Assembly (NCBI GenBank): GCA_029851415.1 | Contig: CM056742.1 | Span: forward strand, 75,692,748 to 75,756,747 | Source of the DNA: Eretmocerus hayati | Lineage: Eukaryota > Arthropoda > Insecta > Hymenoptera > Aphelinidae | DNA: 64,000 bases | Direction of reading: 5' to 3' | Part shown: positions 1-11,600 of the stretch, one piece after another | Layout of the letters: each line of letters begins with the position of its first letter | Position numbering within the stretch: position 1 is the first letter of the stretch | Position numbers and translations under genes: made by a program | The notes under the pieces: generated by a model | Database searches by the model: none | Told to the model about the DNA's origin: nothing | The model's input: only the letters and a program-made list of their open reading frames with translations

Positions 1-651
1 CCAAACAATTTGTTTATTCTAAAAATCAAAGATTATTTGACAATTAACCCCACCCCTCGTTGAGCGGAAAACACGCGTGGCGTAGGTCAAGCGTGCAACA
101 AGGCGTGAATAATTTGAATGTGATAACTTTACGGGAGAGGGGCTTGTGACTTATCTGAAACACATAAACAGTATGTATATCAACTTAACAGAGACAACGA
201 TGCTCTAAATGATTATTCGCTTTCAATTTCTAGACAAAGTAAAGGTCGAGTAATATAATACATGTCTCAAACTTCCGCACATCTCACTCTCAGTCTCACC
301 AGGCTCTATACCCTCCCAACACCAGACCAAAACAATTTACATAACCTACAAATTCTACAAAGGTCAAGATCAGTCAAGACTCAAGATGTAAAGATAATAC
401 AGGGTCATCCGCACATTGTTACACACTGGCACATAACCATCGATCAAAAAGACTTGGATAAAATCTTGAAGAACCAGGAATCCATGAGGATTATGATGCA
501 CAGACTATGATGCCACATGCCACTGCAAGTTGCAGTCTGCAACGGTTTGGGACTTCACGTCACGTACACAGAGTGTTCATGGGATTTCGATGGTGATTTT
601 GTTATCAAATTGTTCCAATCAAGTGTATTGTAACGTGTTACAAATTCTCAG
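1..651. other. AT-rich flanking DNA, nothing recognised
   Basis: No repeat, RNA gene or convincing coding frame was recognised. Short open frames such as 262-510 have no motif and no splice or promoter context, so they are not called. Confidence 0.4.
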
Positions 652-1615
652 CTCCAATCACTCAACACCTTGCCTGGGACTTCAATGTACATGTGAGTAC
701 TAAATTGATTGCCCACAGAATCTATCATCATAGCTATGCCATTAGTAATTACGCAAGGAAACACCTCATACCAGTTTCATTACTTATTATAGATTCTATT
801 TAGTCCTTAGATCTTGCAACAGCTGGAGAAAACTATGACAAGACATCATGGAAAAAGTTCACACCTCTCAAGATGACACAGTTGCCTTCCAGGATCCTGA
901 ATGATGAGCGCTCTAGATATTTGATGTTCAATGACAAACCCCTACTGTCATCTTTAGCATGCAGTCATTTGATAGGAAGTATGAAGAAAAAATGAGCCTA
1001 TTCAACAATGAATACACTGCAGTCACGAGTGTATCATCAGATTATAGCTGCAGCTTGGTTTTTTCAACAGAAGTATTGCAGAATGATGATATTTTATGTG
1101 TTAAAAGTGATGAAAGGTGGATACTTGTGAATATCAGTTTGGATACTCTTGTTATCACAGATACTGTGGTCGATTTTTTGTTTGGATATTCTCCAACCCT
1201 CCAAGTCTGCTTTGTAAGGATAATTTTTGGCCAAATTTTCACAAAAAGATGTAGTTGTACAATATCCATTCATAAAAATTTCACTTTAAGACAAATCAAG
1301 GCTGAACTTCAACTTTACTCTTTCTTTTACCAACAATGCACAATCTTATGTTACCGAAGTAGTCTATTTCATGGCCGTATACCCAAGTTTTCAAGCTGAG
1401 TTATTGGGACAAAGCACTTCAGAGAATTCTTCCTATTTTGATCATTCTTTATTTCTTTTTCAGCATGATGATATGATGTGGAAGCATAGACATGGATCTC
1501 AGATCATGACAGGACCCAGCATTGCACATGATGGAATACCCATTTTAGAGTTTCATGGGACCGATCTCAACACTTTGAAGGAGAGAGCACTCTGGGCATT
1601 TGTAGAACCTCCAAA
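652..1615 (+). CDS. Candidate exons of an unrecognised cellular gene
   Basis: Three stretches look like short exons. The first, 652-692, sits between an acceptor-like pyrimidine tract ending in AG and GTGAGT at 693. The second starts at 811 after CTTAG and runs to about 977, where a GTATGA could be the donor; read through TYLATAGENYDK and SWKKFTPLKMTQLPSR it has protein-like composition, and phase 1 joins it to the first without a stop. The third, 1464-1615, follows a good tract ending TTTTTCAG and ends at GTAAGT (1616); it encodes WKHRHGSQIMTGPSIAHDG and ends at FVEPP. I do not recognise the protein. No start, stop or promoter was found, and the frame between exons two and three was not tested. 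It could be part of a host gene, a gene relic or chance. Confidence 0.25.
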
Positions 1616-2057
1616 GTAAGTGGACTGATGCATTTTGGAGAGGTCACTGTATCGTCTTACAGTGTTAGCTCTTTAATTAACCCTTAATTAACATTGTAGG
1701 ATTTTTGGCACATCTCGATCTCATTCCGCTGCGAAATCTACTCAATCAAATGTCAAAGAAACATTAAATTTACTCCCTATAATTATGACCCTAGAGTACC
1801 ACAAGAGTAGAAGTTACAATTCAAAAGAATCAAATTCTACATTCAGCAATGGCACCAACTCAAATTTATTCACTTTCATGAAGTAATACTGGTGTATGTT
1901 CAAGTCACACAGTCTCACAGTCAATAGGCTGGTAGAATTGCATAAACATCTGTGGAAATACATCTCCTGTTGAACGCACATGTTTATTGTGTTGGGGTCA
2001 ATTCTATCGTAAATGAGATGATGAACTTTGATTCAACATTAGATCTTACGCAAAGTC

Positions 2058-2420
2058 AGATGGTCTTGGATATTACTAATGGAGTCCTTAGCGACCGTAA
2101 TACCCAAAATGGACGAAAAAACTTTGTAAACTCGATTTTTTGGCGAAAAAATACGCTTTGACATACTGGATGTCTCTGTACCTCAATAATAACGATGAAT
2201 TTGGGTTCAGCTTTAAATTTTACGATGGTTTTACTATTAGTGATTGAATCCACAGCGACCGATATACCCTAAACAGACGAGAAAAACGTACTAAAATCCG
2301 TTTTTTGACGGAAAAATGAGCTTTGACATATTGGAAAGTCGAAATCTTTGTTCCACCAAAAACGGTTATGTCACTTGTGATGCGTCAAAGTGCATTTTTA
2401 CTCCCGGAATGGCACATACA
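2058..2420 (+). repeat. Diverged 164-bp tandem duplication
   Basis: Two successive units share AGCGACCG (2090 and 2254), a following ATACCC and GACGA-AAAA block, a TTTTTTGRCG-AAAAAT block, and GCTTTGACATA-TGGA. The offset is 164 bp and the units are clearly diverged. It is probably a remnant of a satellite or transposon end, and no third unit was found. The Gypsy insertion lies about 260 bp downstream. Confidence 0.6.
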
Positions 2421-2678
2421 GGTTTTCAAATGTATTCCGCATCATTTGCCGTCAAAAAGTCAATTTTTACCAAAATGGACTTATACCGTTCTGGTCGGGA
2501 GCCGTCCAAATGTTACATTGTTTCAACGGATCATTATCACTAGCGATATTGCCTTGCTCGCTAACGCTCGCTCGGCATCACTTTAAGTGGGGAACTCGAT
2601 AGTTTTGCGATTTGTAAAGGTACTTTAAAATTTTTAGAAAGTTGTTAAGGTAGGTTCTTTAATAGGATTCTTCACTAC

Positions 2679-5501
2679 TGTGACGTGGTATTTTTACCAT
2701 CACAACTAATTTATTTTTCAACGGGACTCTTGACCTAAGATCGCAGGTAATACGCGCGCGAACGGCGAAACGGCTCCGAAATTCAGCTTCTCCGCTACTC
2801 GTCCTCAGCAACACCTACCGTGACTCAACCCTGGAAATAAAGTGGGGGAGGGAGGGCGCACGCTCATAAATAATAAATCGAATTTTTAATAATAAATAAT
2901 TTGGCCTCTATTCTTTACGCTGCTTCTACGCGGTCGATACATTAAATTTCACATATGATTCTATACCGACATTCGTCCGAATGACTCTAATCACTGTCCG
3001 AAAATATCAGTCAATCTCATCAAATCTCAAACGTCTCTCAATTAACCTGTGAAATACAATAAGAAAATTCACTACACAAAGGAAAAAGGCCACACTCCGT
3101 CCAATCACTCGCGAAATCTACCTGTGCTCCGTAGAGCACAGCTTGTCCAGTCCCTGCTCCGATAATTTTCCACAAATTTAATTACTCCAAAATGTATCGT
3201 CCAAAATGGCCGCTCTGCAGCCCACGCAACGCGCGCGGAACGGCAAGCACCCAAGATGGCTTGTGCTCCGATGCTCGGTTGTCCCACACTCTCGAGCAAC
3301 AGGTGCACGATCACGCACCTGGCTCCTAGTCCAGATATATATCGTTCAATATTCACTAGGTCCTCGTCCACGCGCGCCTCCTCCAGGAGGTCTGTCCACG
3401 ACACGAATTTCCTACCGCGCGCACGTCTTTCCAAGACGTCTTGTCCACGAGCACGCGTCAAACTCCTCCAAACTGCTGCTCCAAAATTTTATGCGCGACG
3501 CGGTTGCTGCTCCTGGTCCGCTGGTGCAATTTTCCAACGCGCGTACGTCACTTGGGACGTCTTGTCCACGAACACGCGGTGCACCAGCTCGCGAAGCCCC
3601 TCCAGGAGCCTGTCCAGTCCGCGGGCACGACGATCTGCCCTCCGCACGCACGAGGCTCTTAGCGCACTCCCGACGAGAGAATCCAAAAAGATTTAGCAAA
3701 ACCACTCACCGTTGGCTGCCATCGTCCTGGCTTGCGTATTTGTCCTCGTCCGATTTATCTGCTGCTCCGACTATTTTGGGGGTCCAATTATTGCTCCCGT
3801 GGTCCACTGGGTCCCGAGCTACTTGTCCTGGCAACACGGACTCCTGGAGGGACTCGCGTCTGGGCACGTGCTCCTAATTTTATTCGCGGGCGCGACTGAT
3901 ACGTGTGTCCGGCACAGTAGGCGATCCACAAGTGACACAATGGCTACTTCTTCTTCACCAAGTCCGCGCCTTCGTCTTCACTGAAGTCAAGCTCTCTGAT
4001 TGGTCCGTCCAATTTTTACCGGAACACCAGCAGCGCCAACTGGCGGCCGAGCGCGCCAAATTTCAAGTCCAGTCCGCTATACTTGTCCTATACAGTAGCT
4101 CAGATTCTCCGAAATTCACTGCAAGCGCATCAATTGCAGTATCTACGGACCTGATGCCTCCACCCAGAGAATATTCTGTCCTGCTCACGCGCATGCACCG
4201 CTAAAATACACGCGGAGGCATCGCGCACTCGCGCTTGCCGCAACTCCACGCTTTCACCTCGTATAGCCCTTATACATGTCCGTGTATATCTATATCTAGT
4301 CCGTATTGCCGCAGTATATCTATATATACTCGCGGCCGCCCCTAGCATAGTAATATCAAGTCCGCATGGCCGCAGTATATCTATATATGTGCTGCGCACA
4401 GTCCCATATTAGCATACTCATGTGTGCATAGCCCTAAGTACATGTAAATGTCGTCCGCAAATCCAAATTTGCCCCGCTGTCCAGGTGATCGTCCGTCAGA
4501 TTTTTGTGGCCACTAGCACCCGGGTGTGGCCCGGATTTACATGCCCGCAGCGCCGCCACATCTCGTCCGCCGCCAGTCAGCTGTCTGCTCTGGCCACGTG
4601 CACCGGCCTGTCCGTCATCGCGGTCGTCCGCTGGGTCACCCGGGCCCACCCGCGTCCACGTGATGGTCCCCCGTGCGGTGGGTGGCCACCCTAGTGTTAT
4701 ATCTATGGTGCGCGGGTGTGCGATACACCAGGTACACGATGTACGTGTGTATCGGGTAGTACGTAGGTACATAACCCCATCTCTGCAGGCATGCTCGCTG
4801 CCCCGGGCTGCAGCGTATGGGGCGATTGCCTGGATGGCTGGCAGCCCGGGAAGCGCATCACCAGGAGAGCCATCCGTCTGCTGCACGCTGTCATCGTCAC
4901 CCGGGCCCCGCATGCCGTGCGCACCATCTCCACGTGTCCTGCAGCAGTGTGTGTGTCGTATGTGTGTGTGCACCGGGTGCGTCGTCCGCGCGGTGATGTC
5001 GTGGGTGGTGTAGCAGTACATCGCGGTGCCCAAATATGTCCGTTATGTGCCCTCGCCCACCCGCGAGCGAGAGCCCCGTCCGCAGTATTATCGCCGTCGT
5101 CCGACGCACACAGGCATGCCCCGGGGCATGGTGTAGTGCAGGAGCATGTCCGTGGGCTGGGGAGGGCCGGTGCAAGGGCCAAACAAGGCTTCAGTGCCCT
5201 GGGGGAGCCCTCCGGGCCACCCAGCTGTGGAAATCGCGATCCGTCGGCTGCTGGTCCCGCAGCCCCCTTGAAACCGGGCTGCGGCGGCTAACCTGGGTGC
5301 AGGGAGGGTTGCCCGCGCGCAGGCATCTCGGTAACCGCAGCATCCGCAATCTCCCTCGTCGCTCGTCGTCGTCGTCCTCTCGAGCCAACCCTCAACAAAA
5401 AGGAGAAGTATTTCGAGTTAATACTTATACTCCTCGTTTGCTGGCTCGAGACGGCGACGAGAGATTTTCCTAATCACGGCTGTGACGGTTTAACCGTCAC
5501 A
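2679..5501 (-). repeat. Gypsy 3' LTR (2,823 bp)
   Basis: Near-identical to 17208-20030. In element sense it begins with an almost perfect 21-bp palindrome (5481-5501, half-site TGTGACGGTT). Internally there are two copies, about 61 bp apart, of a block holding GCCGCAGTATATCTATATAT (about 4310 and 4370), which on the element strand gives TATATA boxes and may be the promoter. Many open frames cross the LTR on both strands, but they occur identically in both copies, show no domain and reflect GC-rich sequence, so none is called as a gene. Confidence 0.97.
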
Positions 5502-5513
5502 TTACCCCCCACT
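5502..5513 (-). promoter_or_regulatory. Gypsy polypurine tract
   Basis: Directly before the 3' LTR the element strand reads AGTGGGGGGTAA, then TGTGACGG. A purine run at this position primes plus-strand DNA synthesis in LTR elements. Confidence 0.8.
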
Positions 5514-6079
5514 AAGGGGGCCGGGGGTCCTCCGGAAGGGAGTGGTCTTGCCGATACTTAGGTGGCGCATCCTCGCCTTTCAAATTCTCTCGTCGCTGCC
5601 TCAATCAGCAGATTCAAAATTCAATTATATTATATATTCATGAATATGGGGATCATCACCCGCTCACTCTCTCACACAATCATACTGAAGGGAAATCACT
5701 CTACTGGCTGTCCTACAACTCTAGGAAAATTGGGAAAAGTCCTACGGGGAGGGAATAAAGCCGCCCTGGGCCCTACGATCATGGACTCATTGATTCATTC
5801 AACCTGAAAAGGGGAGAGAAAATAAAAGAACATTATAGCATCTTACTGTGGTCCGATTCATCGCCCCGCGTACGTCTTACGACGTCTTGTCCTGGCGGCT
5901 TGTCCGTATCCTGTCCATAGCTATTACCGTCCGTCCTTCATCCTCTGTGCACTTCTGGCCTTCTGGCTCGGCGCGGTGGCTAGCACACCGGCTTTGGGTT
6001 TGTGGGGCCCGCCCCGTTGTGACTCTGCCATCTCCTGCTAGCAGGAGCTCCGAGGAGGCAGAGTCGCTGCTCCTGCAGC
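5514..6079 (-). other. Gypsy 3' non-coding region
   Basis: Lies between the third frame and the purine tract. No domain-bearing frame was seen. A G-rich/C-rich segment (5513-5535) lies beside the purine tract. Confidence 0.6.
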
Positions 6080-8608
6080 TTACCGAGCGTCAGGTGGATT
6101 GGCGTCCCGGTACACGAAAAAGAAGCCGCGCCAGACTTCGGCTCGCTCGGCTTCTGACATGTGTTGGATGGCTTCGTGGGTCTCCCGTAGCCGCTGAATG
6201 AACAGAGGTCCGAGAGGTCGCGCTTCGGCTGCCTCTCGCTCCCTCTGCCGGGCTTCCTCCGCAGCGATTCGCGCCTGGGCTTGTTCTGCCTCCAGGCGAG
6301 CCCTGGCCTCCTCCTCTCGGAGCCTAGCGTGCTCAGCCTGTGCACGCTGGGCCTCCTCAGCTGCGAGCCTAGCTCGCTCTTCTGCAGCGCGCACTTCCTC
6401 CTCTTCACGACGGAGGCGTTCTCGTCGACGTCGGTCTGCGGCTTCGGCAGTCCGCCGCTGCTCGTCCCGGCCTCGTCCTTCGTCCGCACGTCGGGGTTCC
6501 TCATCACGGATCCTTTCCAAGCGTTGCGTTGCCTCGGCTGCTCCGCCGCGGTCCCAATAGTCCTCGCGTTCTCTCCAGCGACCAGCGCAGCGAGGACACG
6601 TAGACACGTGTACTCCTCGGCGCCCACAGTTCTCGCAATAGCGACGCTGAGGCTGGGGGCAGCTGGAGGATCGGTGAGTCCTTATCTCCCAACAGTTGAG
6701 GCACGCGAAGGGAGGAGGGTCCAGATTTTCATCCGTGGGAATTTCAGGCAGGTTCCGAAGGAACGTTCCGGTCCGTTTGGGTGGCAGAGTCCTTGGCGTC
6801 TGGTGTCTTGGCTGAGGTGGTTCCCTAGGCTGGCGATTAGGGCGTTGCGGTGAGCTTGACCTGGCTGGACTCCGACTCCTGGCTGGTGCTAACGGTCTCA
6901 TTGGGCTCCAGCCCTGGTGTCCTGGGGTGGCTTGTGTCCTGGAAGTGTCTCGTGTTCTGGAGGTGTCTCTAGCCCGATGCCCCTCGTCTCGCCTCCACGC
7001 CTCTGCTGGCCGAGGCCTAGAATTGTCCGTCCGGGGTCGGGACGAGTCCCGATTCCGAGTCCGCACGTCCGTCGTCCGTTCCAGTGGCACTCGCCTCACC
7101 AGTTGGCTCGGCCCTAACTCCTCCACATCTGGTTCTCTGCGATATGGGGGAGGGCCACCCTCATAATCATCCAACGTTAGCTGCCTGTTGGGGTTATACG
7201 GGCGCCTCTTGCTGCCCGTGTCGTGTCTGGTCCGTGGGAGTGAATCCAGCGTGGCTCTGGATGCCGACGCTTGGGGTTGTGGCTCCCCGCGCCACATCGG
7301 TGGAGAGATGGGGCGGAATTCTCGTCGGGATGCGGATGGCTGGTCCGGGAGCTGCCTCGGCGATCCATCACGACGTGGAGAGTCCAACACTATTACCTCC
7401 GGGGCCGGGCGCGCTGAGGTCCGAGAAGGAGGTTGTGAGTTACCTGTGTCCCTATAGGCTGGTGGTGGAGTTGTCATTCGGACCAAGTCTGCCGAGGTAA
7501 CCCTCTCCTCTTCGGGAATGCCATCAGTTGGTCCCAGCTCCATGGCCCAGTCGTTCGTGATCACCAGCTCGTCCTCTGCTTGATGCTCGGCTTCATTCGC
7601 GGTGGCTTCTTTTGGATCTGGCGTCTGCTCCATCACTTTTGGTGGGGAGACAACGCAAGCGCTGGCCTCTCCCGGAACCGGGGGTGACTCGGCCTGGTGC
7701 GGCCTCCTCAGTGTCCGAGGAATGGCTCCCCGGGACCGATGTAGCGCCAGCTCCCCCTCCGAAAGACGACACACCGCCACGCGCAATTCCGGCTCCGCTG
7801 GTTTGTCAAACCGCACTCGCTTCACCTCCTTCGGCACAGTCGGGGTCGGTGGTACGCTGTCCTCTGTTGGTACTGTCTCGTCCACCACTGCAGCGGCAGC
7901 ACCCTCGCTGTTACGGGTCGGGGATAGATGAGCTTCCCGCGGCTCCGTCTCGTCCGTTAATTCAGGCAGGCTGCTACACCTGCGGGGGCTACCGATCTCC
8001 ATGGCGGCAACTTCATTTGCCATCGCACTAGTCGCTCCGTCGCTGTTGGTGGGAGAAGCGGGTGCCTGGGTAGCTGAGGTGATTTCATCCTGAGGGGGGA
8101 CATCAGTGCCCTGAGCTCGGCAGGCCGGAAGCAGTCCACCACGCTGGAAAAATTCGAAGCGAGTGGTGGCCAGGTCGACACGACTCGCCCAGTCTTTCAG
8201 CGCCGCCAGACGTGCCTCGGTGGAGTCCATCAGATGGAATTGTGGTGGCTCGGGGAGGGGGGCCTCTCCAACACGCTGCTTCGCCAAGTGCCACAGACTC
8301 TCGGCCTCTTTCCAGTCGGCAGGATTCGGGAAGAGCTCGAAGAAATCCGGCTTCGAGCTCTCATCACCTCCTATTGCCTGATCTTCTCGCCTCGCTTCGG
8401 GTGCGGGCAACCCCTCGTCCGTTCCGGGTGCGAATAGCTCCTCGTCCATGTCGAGCTCTTCGTCCGAGATTCGGAGCTCCAGTATGGCTCCGTCCGCCGC
8501 CGCTCTCTCTGCTTGAGCGTACAGCTCACGAATCTCGGCCAACCTGTCCGCCTCGTTGGAACCTGAAACAAGCTCAATTTCACAGTCCGTCCTTTGCCGG
8601 TACGGCAT
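6080..8608 (-). CDS. Gypsy third ORF: Gag-like zinc-motif protein with coiled coil (842 aa)
   Basis: The frame starts at ATG 8608, 33 bp after the pol stop, and runs open to 6080. It occupies the env position of errantiviruses, but I see no signal peptide, furin site or membrane anchor. Residues 1-150 are acidic and partly helical; about 150-620 are disordered and rich in P, S, T, R and E. Near residues 636-680 lie two Cys/His motifs, CLNCWEIRTHRSSSC and CENCGRRGVHVSTCPRC. The second matches the spacing of the third Cys motif of this element's Gag (C-x2-C-x3-GV-x4-CP-x-C). About residues 690-800 are an R/E/A-rich coiled coil with REEEARARLEAEQAQARIAA-type repeats. It is not a recognised family. 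A second nucleic-acid-binding, nucleocapsid-like protein is the best inference; expression mode is unknown. Confidence 0.8.
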   Translation of the reverse strand: MPYRQRTDCEIELVSGSNEADRLAEIRELYAQAERAAADGAILELRISDEELDMDEELFAPGTDEGLPAPEARREDQAIGGDESSKPDFFELFPNPADWKEAESLWHLAKQRVGEAPLPEPPQFHLMDSTEARLAALKDWASRVDLATTRFEFFQRGGLLPACRAQGTDVPPQDEITSATQAPASPTNSDGATSAMANEVAAMEIGSPRRCSSLPELTDETEPREAHLSPTRNSEGAAAAVVDETVPTEDSVPPTPTVPKEVKRVRFDKPAEPELRVAVCRLSEGELALHRSRGAIPRTLRRPHQAESPPVPGEASACVVSPPKVMEQTPDPKEATANEAEHQAEDELVITNDWAMELGPTDGIPEEERVTSADLVRMTTPPPAYRDTGNSQPPSRTSARPAPEVIVLDSPRRDGSPRQLPDQPSASRREFRPISPPMWRGEPQPQASASRATLDSLPRTRHDTGSKRRPYNPNRQLTLDDYEGGPPPYRREPDVEELGPSQLVRRVPLERTTDVRTRNRDSSRPRTDNSRPRPAEAWRRDEGHRARDTSRTRDTSRTQATPGHQGWSPMRPLAPARSRSPARSSSPQRPNRQPREPPQPRHQTPRTLPPKRTGTFLRNLPEIPTDENLDPPPFACLNCWEIRTHRSSSCPQPQRRYCENCGRRGVHVSTCPRCAGRWREREDYWDRGGAAEATQRLERIRDEEPRRADEGRGRDEQRRTAEAADRRRRERLRREEEEVRAAEERARLAAEEAQRAQAEHARLREEEARARLEAEQAQARIAAEEARQREREAAEARPLGPLFIQRLRETHEAIQHMSEAERAEVWRGFFFVYRDANPPDAR

Positions 8609-8641
8609 GTCCTCCTACGCATGCACCAACTACTTGTCCGA

Positions 8642-11600
8642 CTACTTGTCCGAATTACGAGGAGGGATCCAACGTTTCAACTGGGATACATGGGCTTCTG
8701 GCAGGGTTCTACCTAAGTCCCCTTCAAGTACATAGACTAGCGGTGATTTGACTTTCACGATTTTGAATGGTCCCTCATATTTTGGCGCGAGCTTCTTAGA
8801 AAACTTATTCGCGGCGTTTGATAGAAAGTGCGTCCGTCGTCCGACCATATCTCCCACCTGAAACTGTACGTGTTTCCGTCCGCGATTATAATGCGCAGTC
8901 TGCTTTTCCCGAGCTTTATCGATATTTTTCAACACGAAGTCCCTCAGCGCGTCCAAACGCTTCATTCTCTCTGTCCAGGTGTCCACGTCTATTGGTTCCA
9001 CCGGTTTTCCATCCAACAGCTCACGTCTCAAGCTCTTTACCGGTCTCGGATTCCGTCCGTAATTCAAAAACGCTGGTGAAACTTTTAGTGTCGATTGAAC
9101 TGCCGTGTTCACAGCGTGTCTGAACTCATGTATGTGTAGGTCCCAGTCCCTGTGATCGTCCTTAACGTATTGAGCTATCATGGTCTTCAAAGTCCTATTC
9201 TGGCGCTCCGTAGCGTTGGCCTGGGGATGGTAAGGGGGGGTAAACACTTGCTTGACTCCATATTCAGCTAGTCGGTCCGCCAAGAGCTTATTGTCGAACT
9301 CCTTACCGTTGTCCACCAAGATATAGTCCGGGGTTTCCCATCGAAACAAAACTAAGTCCTCTATCCCAGCCAGAACCGATTTTCCGTCCGCTTTACGCAA
9401 AGGTTTGGTCTCGATCATCTTCGTGAACAAGTCCTGGAGCACCAGAAGGTATTTGAAACCCCTCTTGCTCGGAGGAAATTCCATCAAGTCCGCTGAAATG
9501 GCCACCCATGGCGATTCCACGATCCGCGACCCGAGTAGTCCATGAGGTCCGAGTTGAGAAGCCTTATACTTCTGGCATAGCTGGCATTGGCCAACAAATA
9601 CCACCACGTCGTGATACAGTCCGGGCCACGAGTACTCTCTGGCCACCCGGTCATATGTCTTTTCTACCCCTAAATGTCCCGCTGAAGCGATGCAATGGGC
9701 GTCCTCCAATACTCTTTCACGAAGAGCTACTGGTACTACCAAGCGCCACTTCTCGTGCGGTGATGTGATCGGGTCCAGCATCGCATCTGTCCGAAATCTG
9801 TACAACTGTCCGTCCTCAACTCTCCAATTTCTCCATTTTTCCGGCCTGGATTGCACCTCCTCAATTCGCTTGGTGTACCACGGGTCCGATTTAATCTCTA
9901 GTCCAGCTACTTCTGTCCCGTCCTCGTCCTCCGCGTCCGCCGGGTCATGCAACCTAGAGAGGGCATCTGGCACCCTGTGGAGCCGTCCGGAGCGGTGAGA
10001 CAACTCGAAGTCCCATTGCTGGAGCTTCAGAGCCCATCGAGCCAGGCGTCCTGTCGGATCTTTGAGTTCTCTCAACCATTTTAGAGCGCTGTGGTCCGTA
10101 ATCACTTTGAAGTGAGTCCCCTCCACATACGGTCGGAATTTTTCGATGGCCCATAAAACAGCCAGATTCTCTCGCTCCGTGGCGGTCCAGTTTCTTTCGG
10201 CCGGCGTGAGGCTTCGACTACAGTACACAATTGGGTGCTCTCCGTCCTCCCCTTCTTGTGTCAGCACGGCTCCAAGGCTATACGCGCTCGAGTCACACTG
10301 GATCGTGAAGACTTTTGAAAAATCTGGCCTGGCCAACACCGGGGCCGTTATCAGGGCTTCTTTGAGCTTTTCAAACGCTTCTTGCTGCTCCGCGTCCCAC
10401 GTCCATTTCACGTCCTTCTTCAGAAGTTTAAGGAGGGGTACTTTGATCTCAGATTCGTGTTCAATGAACCTGGAGTACCAGCCCACCATCCCCAAGAATG
10501 ATCGCAACTGTTTTAGGTTTTTCGGAGCTGGATAGTCCCTCACTGGGGCAACCTTCTCCGGGTCTGGCCTCAGTCCTTCTGCGTCCAGAAGAAACCCCAA
10601 ATATCTGACCTGCTGGCAACAGATATCACACTTGTCCTTGTTGACTTTTAGGCCGGCTCCAATTAAGCGCTCCATAACCAACCTGACGTACTTTACATGG
10701 TCCTCATAGGAGTCCGTTACGATGATCAAGTCGTCAAGATACCCGAACACAAATGGTTCAAGGTCAGGTCCGAATAATTCGTCTATAAGTCGCTGAAATT
10801 CTGAGGGTGCATTGGTCAAGCCATAGGGCATGGACGTAAAGGCCCAGGAGCCAACGCCCGGAAGGGAGAAGCTCCTGAGCTCCTTACTGTCCTCATGCAT
10901 AGGGACTTGCATGTACGCCTCCTTTAAGTCGATCTTTGAGATGTATTTCGCCCTTCGCAGCTTGTCCAGTATAGAGTCCATGTTGGGGAGGGGGTACGCG
11001 TCCTTTTTCGTCACTTTATTTAAGTCCCTATAGTCGATGCAAAATCTGTACTTCCCATCACCTTTCCTGACCAAAACAGGAGCACTGCTCCAAGCACTTT
11101 TTGATGGCTCTATACGTCCGGCGTCCGCAAGTCGCTTTACCTCCGCTCTTGCCACCTCTAGCATGGCCGGTGACATACGTCTGTACTTGTGTCGAATCGG
11201 TGTATTGTCCAGGAGTGTAATCTTGTGCTTCCTGAGCTTTGTCAAGCCCAGTTGGTCCCCCGCTTCGTCGATCATCTTTTGGACCATGTCCTCCACAGCC
11301 CTCTTCTCCTGCAATCTAATTGCTGCCAATCCAGCACATTCAGCGAAAACTCGGTTTTCGGGGGCCTTATTTGTCCTAATAAAGTCCTTGTATTCACCCT
11401 GCAATACTCTCCACCGACCGTCCGCGTTCTGAGAGTCCGACTGCCACGCGTCCATGAAGTCCATGCCCAGCAACATGTCATGGTTCAACTCCTTCACCAC
11501 TTGCATCACGATAGTCCGAGTATGGCCATCAATTTCCATAGTTACTCTCAACAGACCCGCAGCCGGAGTCACGCTCTTCCCAACTGCGCTCTTGAGATAA

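Noticed and set aside
959..1399. 146-codon open frame
   Set aside because: Starts inside a candidate exon in another frame, low-complexity composition, no motif.
2679..5501. Many open frames up to 223 codons in the Gypsy LTRs, on both strands
   Set aside because: Present identically in both LTRs, mutually overlapping in several frames, no domains, explained by GC-rich sequence with few stops.
6080..8608. Envelope (env) gene of an errantivirus
   Set aside because: No signal peptide, transmembrane segment or furin-type site. Cys motifs and coiled coil point elsewhere.
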